Of a stretch of 64,000 bases of DNA, positions 26,600 to 34,725 are shown piece after piece. Within the stretch, counting starts at the first letter, position 1; every line of letters starts with the position of its first letter. Location: contig JBQVOK010000004.1 of NCBI GenBank assembly GCA_052437175.1, positions 186,001 to 250,000 on the forward strand, read 5' to 3'. The notes under the pieces are model-generated. The model was not told where the DNA came from and ran no database searches. It saw nothing but the letters and a program-made list of their open reading frames with translations. The translations under genes were made by a program, and so were the position numbers. The stretch comes from JACVCJ01 sp052437175 (GTDB taxonomy: Bacteria; Bacteroidota; Bacteroidia; CAIKAF01).

Positions 26600-28912
26600 A
26601 TGCTGTTGAGAAAGTTATATACATTCCTTATCACCCTTATATGCATGCCGGCGGCGCTTCTTGCCCAGAAACCGGCCACCATCAAAGGTTTTATTAAGAA
26701 TGACAAAAACGGGGAGCCGATCTTTTCGGCCAACGTTAAACTGGAAGGGACCAAGTACGGTATTACTTCGGACGCATCGGGTTTCTTTTCTCTCAACCAG
26801 CTGCCTGCAGGTTCTTATACGCTTAAGGTGACCTACCTGGGCTATGAGACCATCAGCGAACAGATCACCGTTAAAGAAGGGGAGGCCGTGATTCGGAACT
26901 ACCTGATGAAGCCTGAGGCCCGGGGCCTTTCGGGTACCGTTATCGTTGGGGAAACGGTAAATAAAAAGGAAGATACGCGGGTGTCTACCATCAATATCAC
27001 GCCCGATGATATAAAACGCCTGCCCACCATGGGTGATCCTGACTTTGCGCAGTTCCTGCAGGTGGTACCCGGGGTAAATATGACGGGTGACCAGGGCGGA
27101 CAGCTGTACATACGCGGGGGTACGCCCGTACAGAACAAGCTCCTGCTCGACGGGATGATCATCTACAATCCCTTCCACAGCATCGGGTTGTTCTCCGTGC
27201 TCGAAACCGAGGCCATCCGCAGCGCCGAGGTATATACGGGCGGTTATAACGCCAACTACGGCGGCCGTATTTCGTCCATTATGGACATTACCACCAAAGA
27301 CGGGAACCTGAAAAGACATTCCGGCCAGATCTCGGCCAATACCTTCAGCAGCAAACTGATCCTGGAAGGACCTTTTAAGAAGATCAGCGAAAAATCGAAC
27401 GTAAGCGCTTCGTACATGATCGCCGGTAAATATTCGTACCTGCCGTATTCTTCCAAACTGCTGTACCAGTACAGCGATCGCGGTAAAGAAGGCCTGCCCT
27501 TCGGTTATGGCGATATTTACGGTAAAATATCACTGAATGCCGGTAAGGGAAATAAAGTAAGCATGTTCGGTTTTACGTATACCGACCGTGCCAATTTCCA
27601 GGGTATTTCCGATGTAAAATGGAACCAGTACGGCGGCGGACTGAACTTTACCCTGGTACCGAACAGCAGTAACCTGAAGATTGACGGTAATTTCGGTTAC
27701 TCCAGCTATAAAATACAGCTGCTCGAGGGCAACAACTCGCCCCGTTCCAGCAGCATCAACGGTTTTAACTTCGGTCTTAACTTCAACAGTTTCTTCCGCC
27801 GCGACCGCCTCATCTATGGCCTGGAAGTAGTGGGCTTCAATACCAATTTCAGCTTCTACAATGCGGCCAACCGGGCCATCTCCCAGGAAGAGAACACCAC
27901 GGAATTTGCCGCCTTTATGCGCTATAAGATGAACCGTGGTAACTGGGTGTTCGACCCGGGTTTCCGTTTACATTACTATGCTTCGCTCAACAACATTTCG
28001 GCAGAACCCCGCCTGGCGGTTAAATACAACGCCTCCGAGAAATTCCGTATCAAACTCAGCGGCGGTATGTACAGCCAGAACCTGATTGCGGCCAACAGCG
28101 ACCGCGACGTGGTGAACTTCTTCTACGGTTTCCTGAGCGGCTCAGACAACCTGCCCAAGACCTTCGACGGCAAACAGGTGCGCACCAAACTACAGAAGGC
28201 CCAGCACGCCATTCTCGGTTTCGAGTACGACATTACCCGCAACCTGAGCCTGAACCTGGAAGGGTATTACAAGAACTTTCAGCAGCTGACCAACCTGAAC
28301 CGCGACAAAATTTACGAAGACAATGCCCTCAATGCCGATAAACCCGACCGTCTCAAGAAAGACTTTATCATTGAGCGCGGTTATGCGGCCGGTCTCGATT
28401 TCCTGCTGAACTATAAAACCGACCGCCTGTATATCTGGGCGGTATATTCGCTTACCTTTACCCGCCGTTACGACGAGATCGATACCTATTACCCGGTGTT
28501 CGACCGCCGTCACAACATCAACCTGGTGGCTTCGTACCGCCTGGGTAAAAAACGAAACTGGGAGCTGGGCGCACGCTGGAACCTGGGTTCGGGGTTCCCC
28601 TTTACACAAACCAGCGGTACGTATGAGCTGCTCGATTTCCAGAACGGTATCCAGACCGATTATACCACAGCCAACGGTACCATCGGCACTATTTACGACG
28701 ATCTCAACGCCGGCCGTCTGCCCTGGTACCACCGCCTGGACCTGAGTGCCAAATACATGCTCCAGATCAACGAAAGGCTCAACTTTGAGGTGAACCTGGC
28801 CGTGACCAATGTATACAACCGTAAGAACGTATTTTATATCGACCGTCTCACCTCAGAACGGGTGAACCAGCTGCCGGTACTGCCTACCGTAGGTGTTAAG
28901 TTCGGCTGGTAA
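26600..28912 (+). CDS. TonB-dependent outer-membrane receptor with carboxypeptidase-regulatory-like N-terminus
   Basis: The protein has 770 residues. A signal peptide (1-22) is followed by a CarboxypepD_reg-like domain (about 25-105: TIKGFIKNDKNGEPIFSANV, SDASGFFSLNQLPAGSYTLK). The plug domain (about 120-230) has FLQVVPGVN, GGQLYIRGGTPVQNKLLLDG and YTGGYNANYGGRISSIMDI. The rest is a beta-barrel ending in VLPTVGVKFGW with a terminal aromatic residue. It belongs to the SusC-like/TonB receptor superfamily but is shorter than SusC (about 1000), and no SusD partner follows, so import of a small ligand such as a siderophore or peptide is more likely than glycans. The substrate is unknown. No ECF sigma/anti-sigma pair is adjacent. 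Confidence 0.92.
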   Translation: MLLRKLYTFLITLICMPAALLAQKPATIKGFIKNDKNGEPIFSANVKLEGTKYGITSDASGFFSLNQLPAGSYTLKVTYLGYETISEQITVKEGEAVIRNYLMKPEARGLSGTVIVGETVNKKEDTRVSTINITPDDIKRLPTMGDPDFAQFLQVVPGVNMTGDQGGQLYIRGGTPVQNKLLLDGMIIYNPFHSIGLFSVLETEAIRSAEVYTGGYNANYGGRISSIMDITTKDGNLKRHSGQISANTFSSKLILEGPFKKISEKSNVSASYMIAGKYSYLPYSSKLLYQYSDRGKEGLPFGYGDIYGKISLNAGKGNKVSMFGFTYTDRANFQGISDVKWNQYGGGLNFTLVPNSSNLKIDGNFGYSSYKIQLLEGNNSPRSSSINGFNFGLNFNSFFRRDRLIYGLEVVGFNTNFSFYNAANRAISQEENTTEFAAFMRYKMNRGNWVFDPGFRLHYYASLNNISAEPRLAVKYNASEKFRIKLSGGMYSQNLIAANSDRDVVNFFYGFLSGSDNLPKTFDGKQVRTKLQKAQHAILGFEYDITRNLSLNLEGYYKNFQQLTNLNRDKIYEDNALNADKPDRLKKDFIIERGYAAGLDFLLNYKTDRLYIWAVYSLTFTRRYDEIDTYYPVFDRRHNINLVASYRLGKKRNWELGARWNLGSGFPFTQTSGTYELLDFQNGIQTDYTTANGTIGTIYDDLNAGRLPWYHRLDLSAKYMLQINERLNFEVNLAVTNVYNRKNVFYIDRLTSERVNQLPVLPTVGVKFGW

Positions 28913-28938
28913 ATAATATTCTTTTCTATAATGATCAG

Positions 28939-28970
28939 AAAAGCCTCCCGTAAAAGGAGGCTTTTTATTT
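28939..28970 (+). terminator. Bidirectional terminator between the TonB receptor and the GH114-like gene
   Basis: AAAAGCCTCC (28939-28948) pairs perfectly with GGAGGCTTTT (28956-28965), loop CGTAAAA, followed by TTATTTTTAG. It serves both convergent genes; the minus-strand stop is at 28971. Confidence 0.88.
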
Positions 28971-29939
28971 TTAGTCTTTTTCGTAGTATTCGAAAGCGTC
29001 GATGATGTCGAGGTAAACCCCGTCGAAACCGGCATCCAGTATCTTTTGGGTGTACGATGCAGAATTCCCTGTGATAAGGGCCTTCCATTCCGGTTCCCAG
29101 TAAAAGACCTTGTAGTTGCCGGCCCAGTCCGGGTTCTGACGGTATAGGAACGAAGGCGTTCCCTTTTTCCATTCGTTTTTCCAGTAATAACGGTAATTTT
29201 CAGCCTCGCCGATGCTCATATACGAAATAACCAGGCGCGTGCCGCCGTGTACTTTGGTTTTCAGGGAGGCGATCTCCTGGGGGGTATAGGTTTCGTCGTT
29301 AAAAAAGGCATCCATCACGATCAGGTCGTAGTTGGTCTGCTGCAGGGCATTCAGGAAGGTCTGCTTCGAAGTGTATTTTTCGGGATTGATGAGGTACAGG
29401 AAATTGCGGGCCTCGCTCAGCTGGCTCACATTACCGTTGTGGTGGTTATACGGCTGTACAGGCTGGGAGGGAATATCGTACAGGTTACGCTCATCGGCGG
29501 CAAAGGAAATAAAGCCGTGCATTGCGTTCTGCTCGTAGGAGTGCCACATCTGGCCCGAAGCACTTGTATAATCGGTTACCATAACGGTCTTTCCGGCATC
29601 GCGCCAGCGGAACGCCCAGCTCAGCATGTAATTATGGTCTACGGAGGGCGTGGCGGTATTGTCGGATTTGTAGCCGTAAAACAGGTCTTCGCGTCCGCAG
29701 CCATCTACAGCCGCCAGGTATTCCGCGGCCAGCGGTCCGTCAGGATTACCATCGGTAGTGATCAGCTCCTGGCCATTCTGGGGGATCACGATAAAGTCCG
29801 GGTCCTGGCTGCGTGCAAACGCCGATATCTCCTGTACGAACTGTCGCATCTCGCCGCGGTAATCCTTTTGCGGAACTTTTTTACAGCCTGCATACAGCAG
29901 CGGTGTAAGACACAGAATGGGAAGAAAATAACGTTTCAT
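28971..29939 (-). CDS. GH114/TM1410-like putative glycoside hydrolase lipoprotein
   Basis: The protein has 322 residues with a lipoprotein signal peptide whose lipobox ends LLYAGCKKV (Cys19). It contains LIVMDAFFND, VISYMSIGEAENYRYYW and AGFDGVYLDIIDAFEYYE, the strand-end acidic motifs of the TIM-barrel family that includes TM1410/MJ1477 proteins and GH114 endo-alpha-1,4-polygalactosaminidases. The acidic residues in SIGEAE and YLDIID are the likely catalytic pair by analogy. It is probably anchored in the outer membrane or at the surface, and may act on galactosamine-containing exopolysaccharide; the substrate is inference. It is divergent from mltG, which starts 58 bp away. Confidence 0.82.
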   Translation of the reverse strand: MKRYFLPILCLTPLLYAGCKKVPQKDYRGEMRQFVQEISAFARSQDPDFIVIPQNGQELITTDGNPDGPLAAEYLAAVDGCGREDLFYGYKSDNTATPSVDHNYMLSWAFRWRDAGKTVMVTDYTSASGQMWHSYEQNAMHGFISFAADERNLYDIPSQPVQPYNHHNGNVSQLSEARNFLYLINPEKYTSKQTFLNALQQTNYDLIVMDAFFNDETYTPQEIASLKTKVHGGTRLVISYMSIGEAENYRYYWKNEWKKGTPSFLYRQNPDWAGNYKVFYWEPEWKALITGNSASYTQKILDAGFDGVYLDIIDAFEYYEKD

Positions 29940-29997
29940 AAAAATAAAATGCGTAAAATAGAACGCGGAGTAAAGCTACTGCGTATTTTTGAGGCCT

Positions 29998-31020
29998 ATG
30001 TTTTTCCCGGAAAAAAAAACGGCGGGCATCTTGCTGCCCATCCTGCTACTTTTGGTATCCTCCTGCGGGTATTACCATACCTGGTTTGTAAAGAACGTGG
30101 CAAAGGACGGCTATATTTACATATACAGTTCAAAACCCTTTTCGTACAGCATTGAACAAATGCCTGATTCACTCTTTAAGGACCGCGCCGCATTTGTGGC
30201 CTCTGTGTACCGTTCGGGCGATACCAGTGAATGGCGCCCCGGCCGTTACCAGGTAAAAAAAGGCATGAAGGACCGGGATGTGATCAACCTGCTGAAAAGC
30301 GGCAGCCAGCAACCGGTAAAGGTAGTGCTTACCTACGCCCGCCTGCGCGAAACGATCGCAGGGCGTGTGCCCAACAAGATCGAGGCCGATTCCGCCTCCC
30401 TGATGAAAGCCATGAACGACCGGCGTTTCCTGGATTCCCTGGGTACCGATACGGGAAATGTGATCGGGCTGTTCATCCCCAATACCTATGAATTGTACTG
30501 GAATACGGATGCCTATGGCTTTATGCGCCGTATGAAGAAGGAATACGACCGTTTCTGGAATACCGGGCGCCTGGAAAAAGCGCGTAAACTGGGCCTCACA
30601 AAAGAACAGGTGACCATACTGGGCTCCATTGTGCAGAGCGAACAGAGCCGTATCGCTTCGGAATGGCCCCGTATTGCCGGGTTGTACCTGAATCGCCTGC
30701 GTATTGGTATGCCCCTGCAGTCGGACCCTACCGTGCTTTTTGCCCTGCGTAAGTTCACGGCCAGCCGGGTGTACTATGCCGACCTGGAAGTTCATTCGCC
30801 CTACAACACCTATAAAAACAGCGGTTTACCCCCGGGGCCCATCTGTATGGTGCAGCCGGGTGTGCTGGATGCCGTGCTGGATGCCGAAGAGCATACATAC
30901 CTGTACATGTGCGCCTCCGAAGCGCTGGACGGTACACATAAATTTGCCGCTACCCTGGCCGAGCATACCCGCAATGCAAGGGCTTTTCAGCGGGCGCTGA
31001 ACCGGCGCAATATACGTTAA
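29998..31020 (+). CDS. mltG: Endolytic murein transglycosylase MltG
   Basis: The protein has about 340 residues. A short N-terminal hydrophobic segment (ILLPILLLLVSSCGYY) anchors it in the inner membrane; the Cys there could also be lipidated, which would be unusual. The YceG-like domain follows, with the signature LGSIVQSEQSRIASEWPRIA (catalytic Glu in QSE) and LRIGMPLQSDPTV, then NTYKNSGLPPGPI. MltG cleaves nascent glycan strands in the periplasm and helps set their length. The ATG at 29998 is preferred over an upstream TTG at 29989. A TATTTTTG box just 6 bp before the ATG (29984-29991) would give an almost leaderless mRNA. The canonical partners (YqgF, Tmk) are not adjacent. Confidence 0.92.
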   Translation: MFFPEKKTAGILLPILLLLVSSCGYYHTWFVKNVAKDGYIYIYSSKPFSYSIEQMPDSLFKDRAAFVASVYRSGDTSEWRPGRYQVKKGMKDRDVINLLKSGSQQPVKVVLTYARLRETIAGRVPNKIEADSASLMKAMNDRRFLDSLGTDTGNVIGLFIPNTYELYWNTDAYGFMRRMKKEYDRFWNTGRLEKARKLGLTKEQVTILGSIVQSEQSRIASEWPRIAGLYLNRLRIGMPLQSDPTVLFALRKFTASRVYYADLEVHSPYNTYKNSGLPPGPICMVQPGVLDAVLDAEEHTYLYMCASEALDGTHKFAATLAEHTRNARAFQRALNRRNIR

Positions 31021-31025
31021 CAAGT

Positions 31026-31080
31026 AAACCCCGGCAGGGGGTGCTGACGGGGTTTGCGGCTAAAATGGGGGTTTTAGCCC
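31026..31080. terminator. Two hairpins between convergent mltG and rpoD
   Basis: AAACCCCG (from about 31026) can pair with CGGGGTTT ending near 31055. A second perfect 8-bp stem GGCTAAAA/TTTTAGCC sits at about 31059-31080 with loop TGGGGG. Neither has a long U-tract, but they fill the whole convergent gap and probably act as terminators for both strands. Confidence 0.5.
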
Positions 31081-31943
31081 TAACCTAAGTAAGATTTAAG
31101 CTGTTTGCTGCGGCTTTGCTGTTTGAGGCGGCGGATGGCCTTTTCTTTGATCTGGCGTACACGTTCGCGTGTGAGGTCAAATTTTTCGCCGATCTCTTCC
31201 AGTGTCATCGCCGGTTTGCCTTCCAGTCCGAAAAACAGGCGCACTACGTCCGATTCGCGTGGGGTAAGTGTGCTCAGGGCACGCTCAATTTCCTTTTTCA
31301 GGGAATCGTGCAGCAGTCCGTCTTCGGGATTGGGGCTGTCTTCGCCGCGTACCACATCGTACATATTGGCCTCTTCGCCGTCTACCAGCGGGGCGTCCAT
31401 ACTTACGTGCTTACCGGCATTCATCATACTTTCTTTCACTTCCTCGGGCGAAAGTTCCAGGGCTTCGGCAATTTCCTCGGCCGAGGGTTCTCTTTCGAAC
31501 TCCTGTTCCAGGGTGGAAAAAGTACGATTGATCTTATTCAGTGATCCGATCTTATTGAGCGGGAGGCGCACAATACGCGCCTGTTCGGCAAGGGCCTGCA
31601 GAATAGACTGACGGATCCACCACACGGCATAGGAAATGAATTTAAAGCCACGGGTTTCGTCAAAACGTTGGGCCGCCTTGATGAGCCCCAGGTTCCCTTC
31701 ATTTACCAGGTCGGGAAGGCTGAGTCCCTGGTTCTGGTACTGTTTGGCCACAGAAACCACGAAACGCAGGTTGGCTTTTACAAGACGTTCAAGGGCATAC
31801 TGGTCTCCCTTTCGGATGCGTGAAGCAAGTTCCACTTCCTGATCGGCGGTAATAAGATCCACTTTACCGATTTCCTGGAGATATTTATCAAAGGAAGCGG
31901 TGTCACGGTTTGTTACTTGTTTTGAAATTTTAAGCTGACGCAT
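31080..31943 (-). CDS. rpoD: Primary (RpoD/SigA-type) RNA polymerase sigma factor
   Basis: The protein has 287 residues and is the short Bacteroidota form of the group 1 sigma factor, with only a brief region 1. Region 1.2 is SFDKYLQEIGKVDLIT. Region 2 has LVKANLRFVVSVAKQYQNQG, LPDLVNEGNLGLIKAAQRFD and FKFISYAVWWIRQSILQAL. Region 3 follows, and region 4 has FFGLEGKPAMTLEEIGEKFD, TRERVRQIKEKAIRRL and the end KQLKSYLG. It recognises the unusual TTTG/TAnnTTTG promoters, several of which I see in this window. A 7-bp inverted repeat TTTTCAC/GTGAAAA (about 31954-31976) lies just upstream of the start and could be a control site. A neighbouring gene order typical of rpoD in proteobacteria (dnaG, rpsU) is absent. 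Confidence 0.95.
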   Translation of the reverse strand: MRQLKISKQVTNRDTASFDKYLQEIGKVDLITADQEVELASRIRKGDQYALERLVKANLRFVVSVAKQYQNQGLSLPDLVNEGNLGLIKAAQRFDETRGFKFISYAVWWIRQSILQALAEQARIVRLPLNKIGSLNKINRTFSTLEQEFEREPSAEEIAEALELSPEEVKESMMNAGKHVSMDAPLVDGEEANMYDVVRGEDSPNPEDGLLHDSLKKEIERALSTLTPRESDVVRLFFGLEGKPAMTLEEIGEKFDLTRERVRQIKEKAIRRLKQQSRSKQLKSYLG

Positions 31944-32030
31944 GCAATTGGGGTTTTCACTAAGTATACGTGAAAAAATGCCTGCGGTTTCTTTTTAATA
32001 TTAAATTTTTGTAATTAGGGCCGCGCCGTA

Positions 32031-33422
32031 CTATAATACAAAACGCAGCAGGGCAAAGAATCCGCCCGCCAGTAACATGGTCACGGGCAGCGTCAGCAGC
32101 CAGGCGATGGCAATATTCCGGATGGTGCCTTTCTGAAGATTTTTCATACCGTTGCTGGCCACCATACTTCCGGCGATACCCGACGAAAGTACCTGTGTGG
32201 TGGATACGGGCAGTCCCGTTGCCGTAGCCAGCTGTATGGTAGTGGCGGCAACCAGTTCGGCACCGGCACCCTGCGCATAGGAGAGGTGTTCTTTACCGAT
32301 CTTTTCGCCAATGGTCTTTACGATACGTTTCCAGCCGATCATGGTACCGATACCGAGGCAGAGGGCGATCATAACGGCTACCCAGAACGGTGCGTACTCG
32401 ATGGGCATACTGATCTTTTTGGCGGCTTTGCCCAGGTGTGCATCGGGCAGGGCTGCCAGTACGGCCGGGTCTTCGTTCATTTTAGAAAGTGCCGAAGAGG
32501 CGTCGTAGGTGCTTTTGCGTATATCCTGTACCTGCTCGGCATTGAGGCCGTCAAAATTGCTGCGTCCGGCCAGGGAACTGTCCAGGTGGGCCAGGTTTTT
32601 ACGGGCTTTCTGGTAATTTTTGTTATCGAGCAGGGAGGCGGGGGCTTTATCGAGCGTAGCTGAAATGCTTACAATTTCGCGGTGCAGGGCCGTTACGTCG
32701 GTAGAATGGTCCAGTGCAAATTTGGCGGGAACAATGGCCACCAGGATCATCATAACCAGGCCGATGCCTTTTTGTCCGTCGTTACTTCCGTGTGCCACAC
32801 TTACCGCGCCGCAGGTGCCGATCAGCGTCCAGCGGATATACCAGGGCGGGGTAGCGGTCTTATCCGGTTCGGAGAACAGTTTGGGATTTTTTATGAACCT
32901 GCGCGCCAGTTTCAGCAACAGCAAGGTGCCCGTAAACCCGACAAGAGGCGATATCAGCAGGCTGAGACCTACCTGTGTGGCCTTACCCCAGTTAACACCC
33001 TGGGCCAGGTCTATGTTTTCAATGAGTGAATAGGCAATACCCACACCCAGTATGGAACCGATGAGCGTATGCGAGGAAGAAGCGGGGATGCCCAGGTACC
33101 AGGTGCCCAGGTTCCATACAATGGCTGCCAGCAGCAGCGACAGGATCATGGCAATATTATGCATCAGGTCCTGGTCGGTAAGTACCCCGGCCGGTAACAG
33201 TTTAATGATACCCATGGCCACGGCCGTACCGCCGATCAGTACCCCGGCAAAGTTGAACAGGCCGCTGTAAATAACAGCCACCACCGGTTTCAGTGAATTG
33301 GTATAGATTACGGTAGCTACGGCATTGGCCGTATCGTGAAACCCGTTGATAAATTCAAATACACATGCGCACAGTAAGCACAGCAGTAACAGGAGTGTTA
33401 AATCAGCATCTAATCCGAACAT
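32031..33422 (-). CDS. PiT-family inorganic phosphate transporter
   Basis: The protein has 463 residues with an internally duplicated membrane protein pattern. Each half carries the PiT signature: GFHDTANAVATVIYTNSL in the N-terminal half, and SVAHGSNDGQKGIGLVM in the second half, followed by a cytoplasmic insert (about 230-330) rich in Asp/Lys/Ser. The C-terminal helices include ELVAATTIQLATATGLPVSTTQVLSSGIAG. PiT proteins import metal-phosphate or cotransport phosphate with H+ or Na+. No PhoU-like DUF47 partner gene, often adjacent in bacteria, is present here. The neighbours rpoD and the esterase are unrelated. Confidence 0.94.
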   Translation of the reverse strand: MFGLDADLTLLLLLCLLCACVFEFINGFHDTANAVATVIYTNSLKPVVAVIYSGLFNFAGVLIGGTAVAMGIIKLLPAGVLTDQDLMHNIAMILSLLLAAIVWNLGTWYLGIPASSSHTLIGSILGVGIAYSLIENIDLAQGVNWGKATQVGLSLLISPLVGFTGTLLLLKLARRFIKNPKLFSEPDKTATPPWYIRWTLIGTCGAVSVAHGSNDGQKGIGLVMMILVAIVPAKFALDHSTDVTALHREIVSISATLDKAPASLLDNKNYQKARKNLAHLDSSLAGRSNFDGLNAEQVQDIRKSTYDASSALSKMNEDPAVLAALPDAHLGKAAKKISMPIEYAPFWVAVMIALCLGIGTMIGWKRIVKTIGEKIGKEHLSYAQGAGAELVAATTIQLATATGLPVSTTQVLSSGIAGSMVASNGMKNLQKGTIRNIAIAWLLTLPVTMLLAGGFFALLRFVL

Positions 33423-33711
33423 GCTTTTAAAATGTGGTGCAATATTACTACCTCCAATGTTAAGCCAATGTTAAGAAATGAGGTTGCCGGAAGCTGCAAA
33501 CGCCATTTCAGCTGGCTTTTCATTCTGCAATGTACCGTTTTTTTTGCCGGGTGGTGCAGCCAGGAAAAAGGCATGTTTTTTGTATACATTCAAGGGTCTG
33601 TACGTCCGAAAATGCCTGTTAGATAGTGTTTTGGGTCCCGATCCGGATAAAAGGTATGTAAGCATACAGTATTTTTGCTATCTTTATCTAATTAACGTTA
33701 ACATTGCAACC

Positions 33712-34725
33712 ATGGAACGTCCGGTACAGCATCTTCCGTATTTCAGCCTGCAACAGTATACCGAACAGGATTTCGGTACCCTGGCAAAGCTGAAGATCCG
33801 ACTGATAAAATGGTTTTTCATCATATCCAAGGCAATGGTCTTCCGGTATGATTATGCAGACGATAAATACCGCAAGGGGATGGATTTTCTGACCTCGTTC
33901 CTGGGCTATCCGAAAAAACGGGTAAAGATATCGCCCTTTCGTATGGGAAATATGGCGGCCGAATGGATTGAACCGGATAATATGAAGAACGATCATGTGA
34001 TCCTGTACATGCACGGCGGGGCCTATAATCACGGTTCCATGCGTTCGCACCGGAATATTGTAACGCGCCTGGCCCTGGAATGCAAATGCCGGGTGTTGAT
34101 CTTTGAGTACCGCCTGGCCCCGGAATTTCCTTTTCCGGCGGCGGTGGAAGATGCGGTGGCGGCCTACAGCTACCTGCGTTTACAGGGCATCCCGGCCGAA
34201 AAGATCATTTTCTCGGGCGACAGTGCGGGCGGAGGGCTTTGCCTGGCTACGGCACTGCAGCTGCGCGATCATCACCTGCCGCTGCCCCTGGCCATTGCCT
34301 GTTTCTCGCCCTGGGGCGACCTGGAATGTTCGCATCCCGACGTGGCCTCCCGCGAGAAACGCGACCCTTTTATCGATATTAAGGCCGTACGCCTCTGGGG
34401 CGAGAAATATGCCAAAGGTACGCTGAAGCACCCCCTGGCTTCCCCCATCTACGGCAGTTATGAAGATTTTTGTCCGCTGCTGATCCAGATCGGCGAAGAC
34501 GAAGTATTGTATTACGATACAGAACGCATCCGCGAACGCTTTGCCGAAAAAAACATTCCGTGCAGGGTAGAGTCCTACGAAAGCATGATCCATGTTTTCC
34601 AGATGTTTGGCGGTTTTTTACCGCAGGCCGATCAATCTTTCGAAAACGTTGCTACCTTTATCGAAGAAGTAAAAAAAACGGCTCTGACGCAAACCTCAAA
34701 CATTAATTCTACCCAAACCGCATGA
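33712..34725 (+). CDS. Alpha/beta hydrolase, hormone-sensitive-lipase family esterase
   Basis: The protein has 337 residues from the ATG at 33712; an upstream in-frame start at 33478 would add an unconserved extension and is not used. It has the HSL-family oxyanion motif HGGAYNHG (101-108), YRLAPE (133-138), the nucleophile elbow GDSAGG (Ser171), the acid Asp263 in GEDEV and His294 in SMIHVFQ. It should hydrolyse short-chain acyl esters in the cytoplasm; there is no signal peptide. The stop overlaps the start of the penicillin-acylase gene by 4 bp (ATGA at 34722-34725), so the two are coupled and may act on related substrates. The 289-bp gap before it holds only a TATTTTTG -7-like box near 33670. 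Confidence 0.9.
   Translation: MERPVQHLPYFSLQQYTEQDFGTLAKLKIRLIKWFFIISKAMVFRYDYADDKYRKGMDFLTSFLGYPKKRVKISPFRMGNMAAEWIEPDNMKNDHVILYMHGGAYNHGSMRSHRNIVTRLALECKCRVLIFEYRLAPEFPFPAAVEDAVAAYSYLRLQGIPAEKIIFSGDSAGGGLCLATALQLRDHHLPLPLAIACFSPWGDLECSHPDVASREKRDPFIDIKAVRLWGEKYAKGTLKHPLASPIYGSYEDFCPLLIQIGEDEVLYYDTERIRERFAEKNIPCRVESYESMIHVFQMFGGFLPQADQSFENVATFIEEVKKTALTQTSNINSTQTA

Noticed and set aside
33478..33711. N-terminal extension of the esterase gene
   Set aside because: The extra 78 residues are Cys/Phe-rich and unlike HSL-family N-termini. The ATG at 33712 gives the normal length and leaves room for a promoter.
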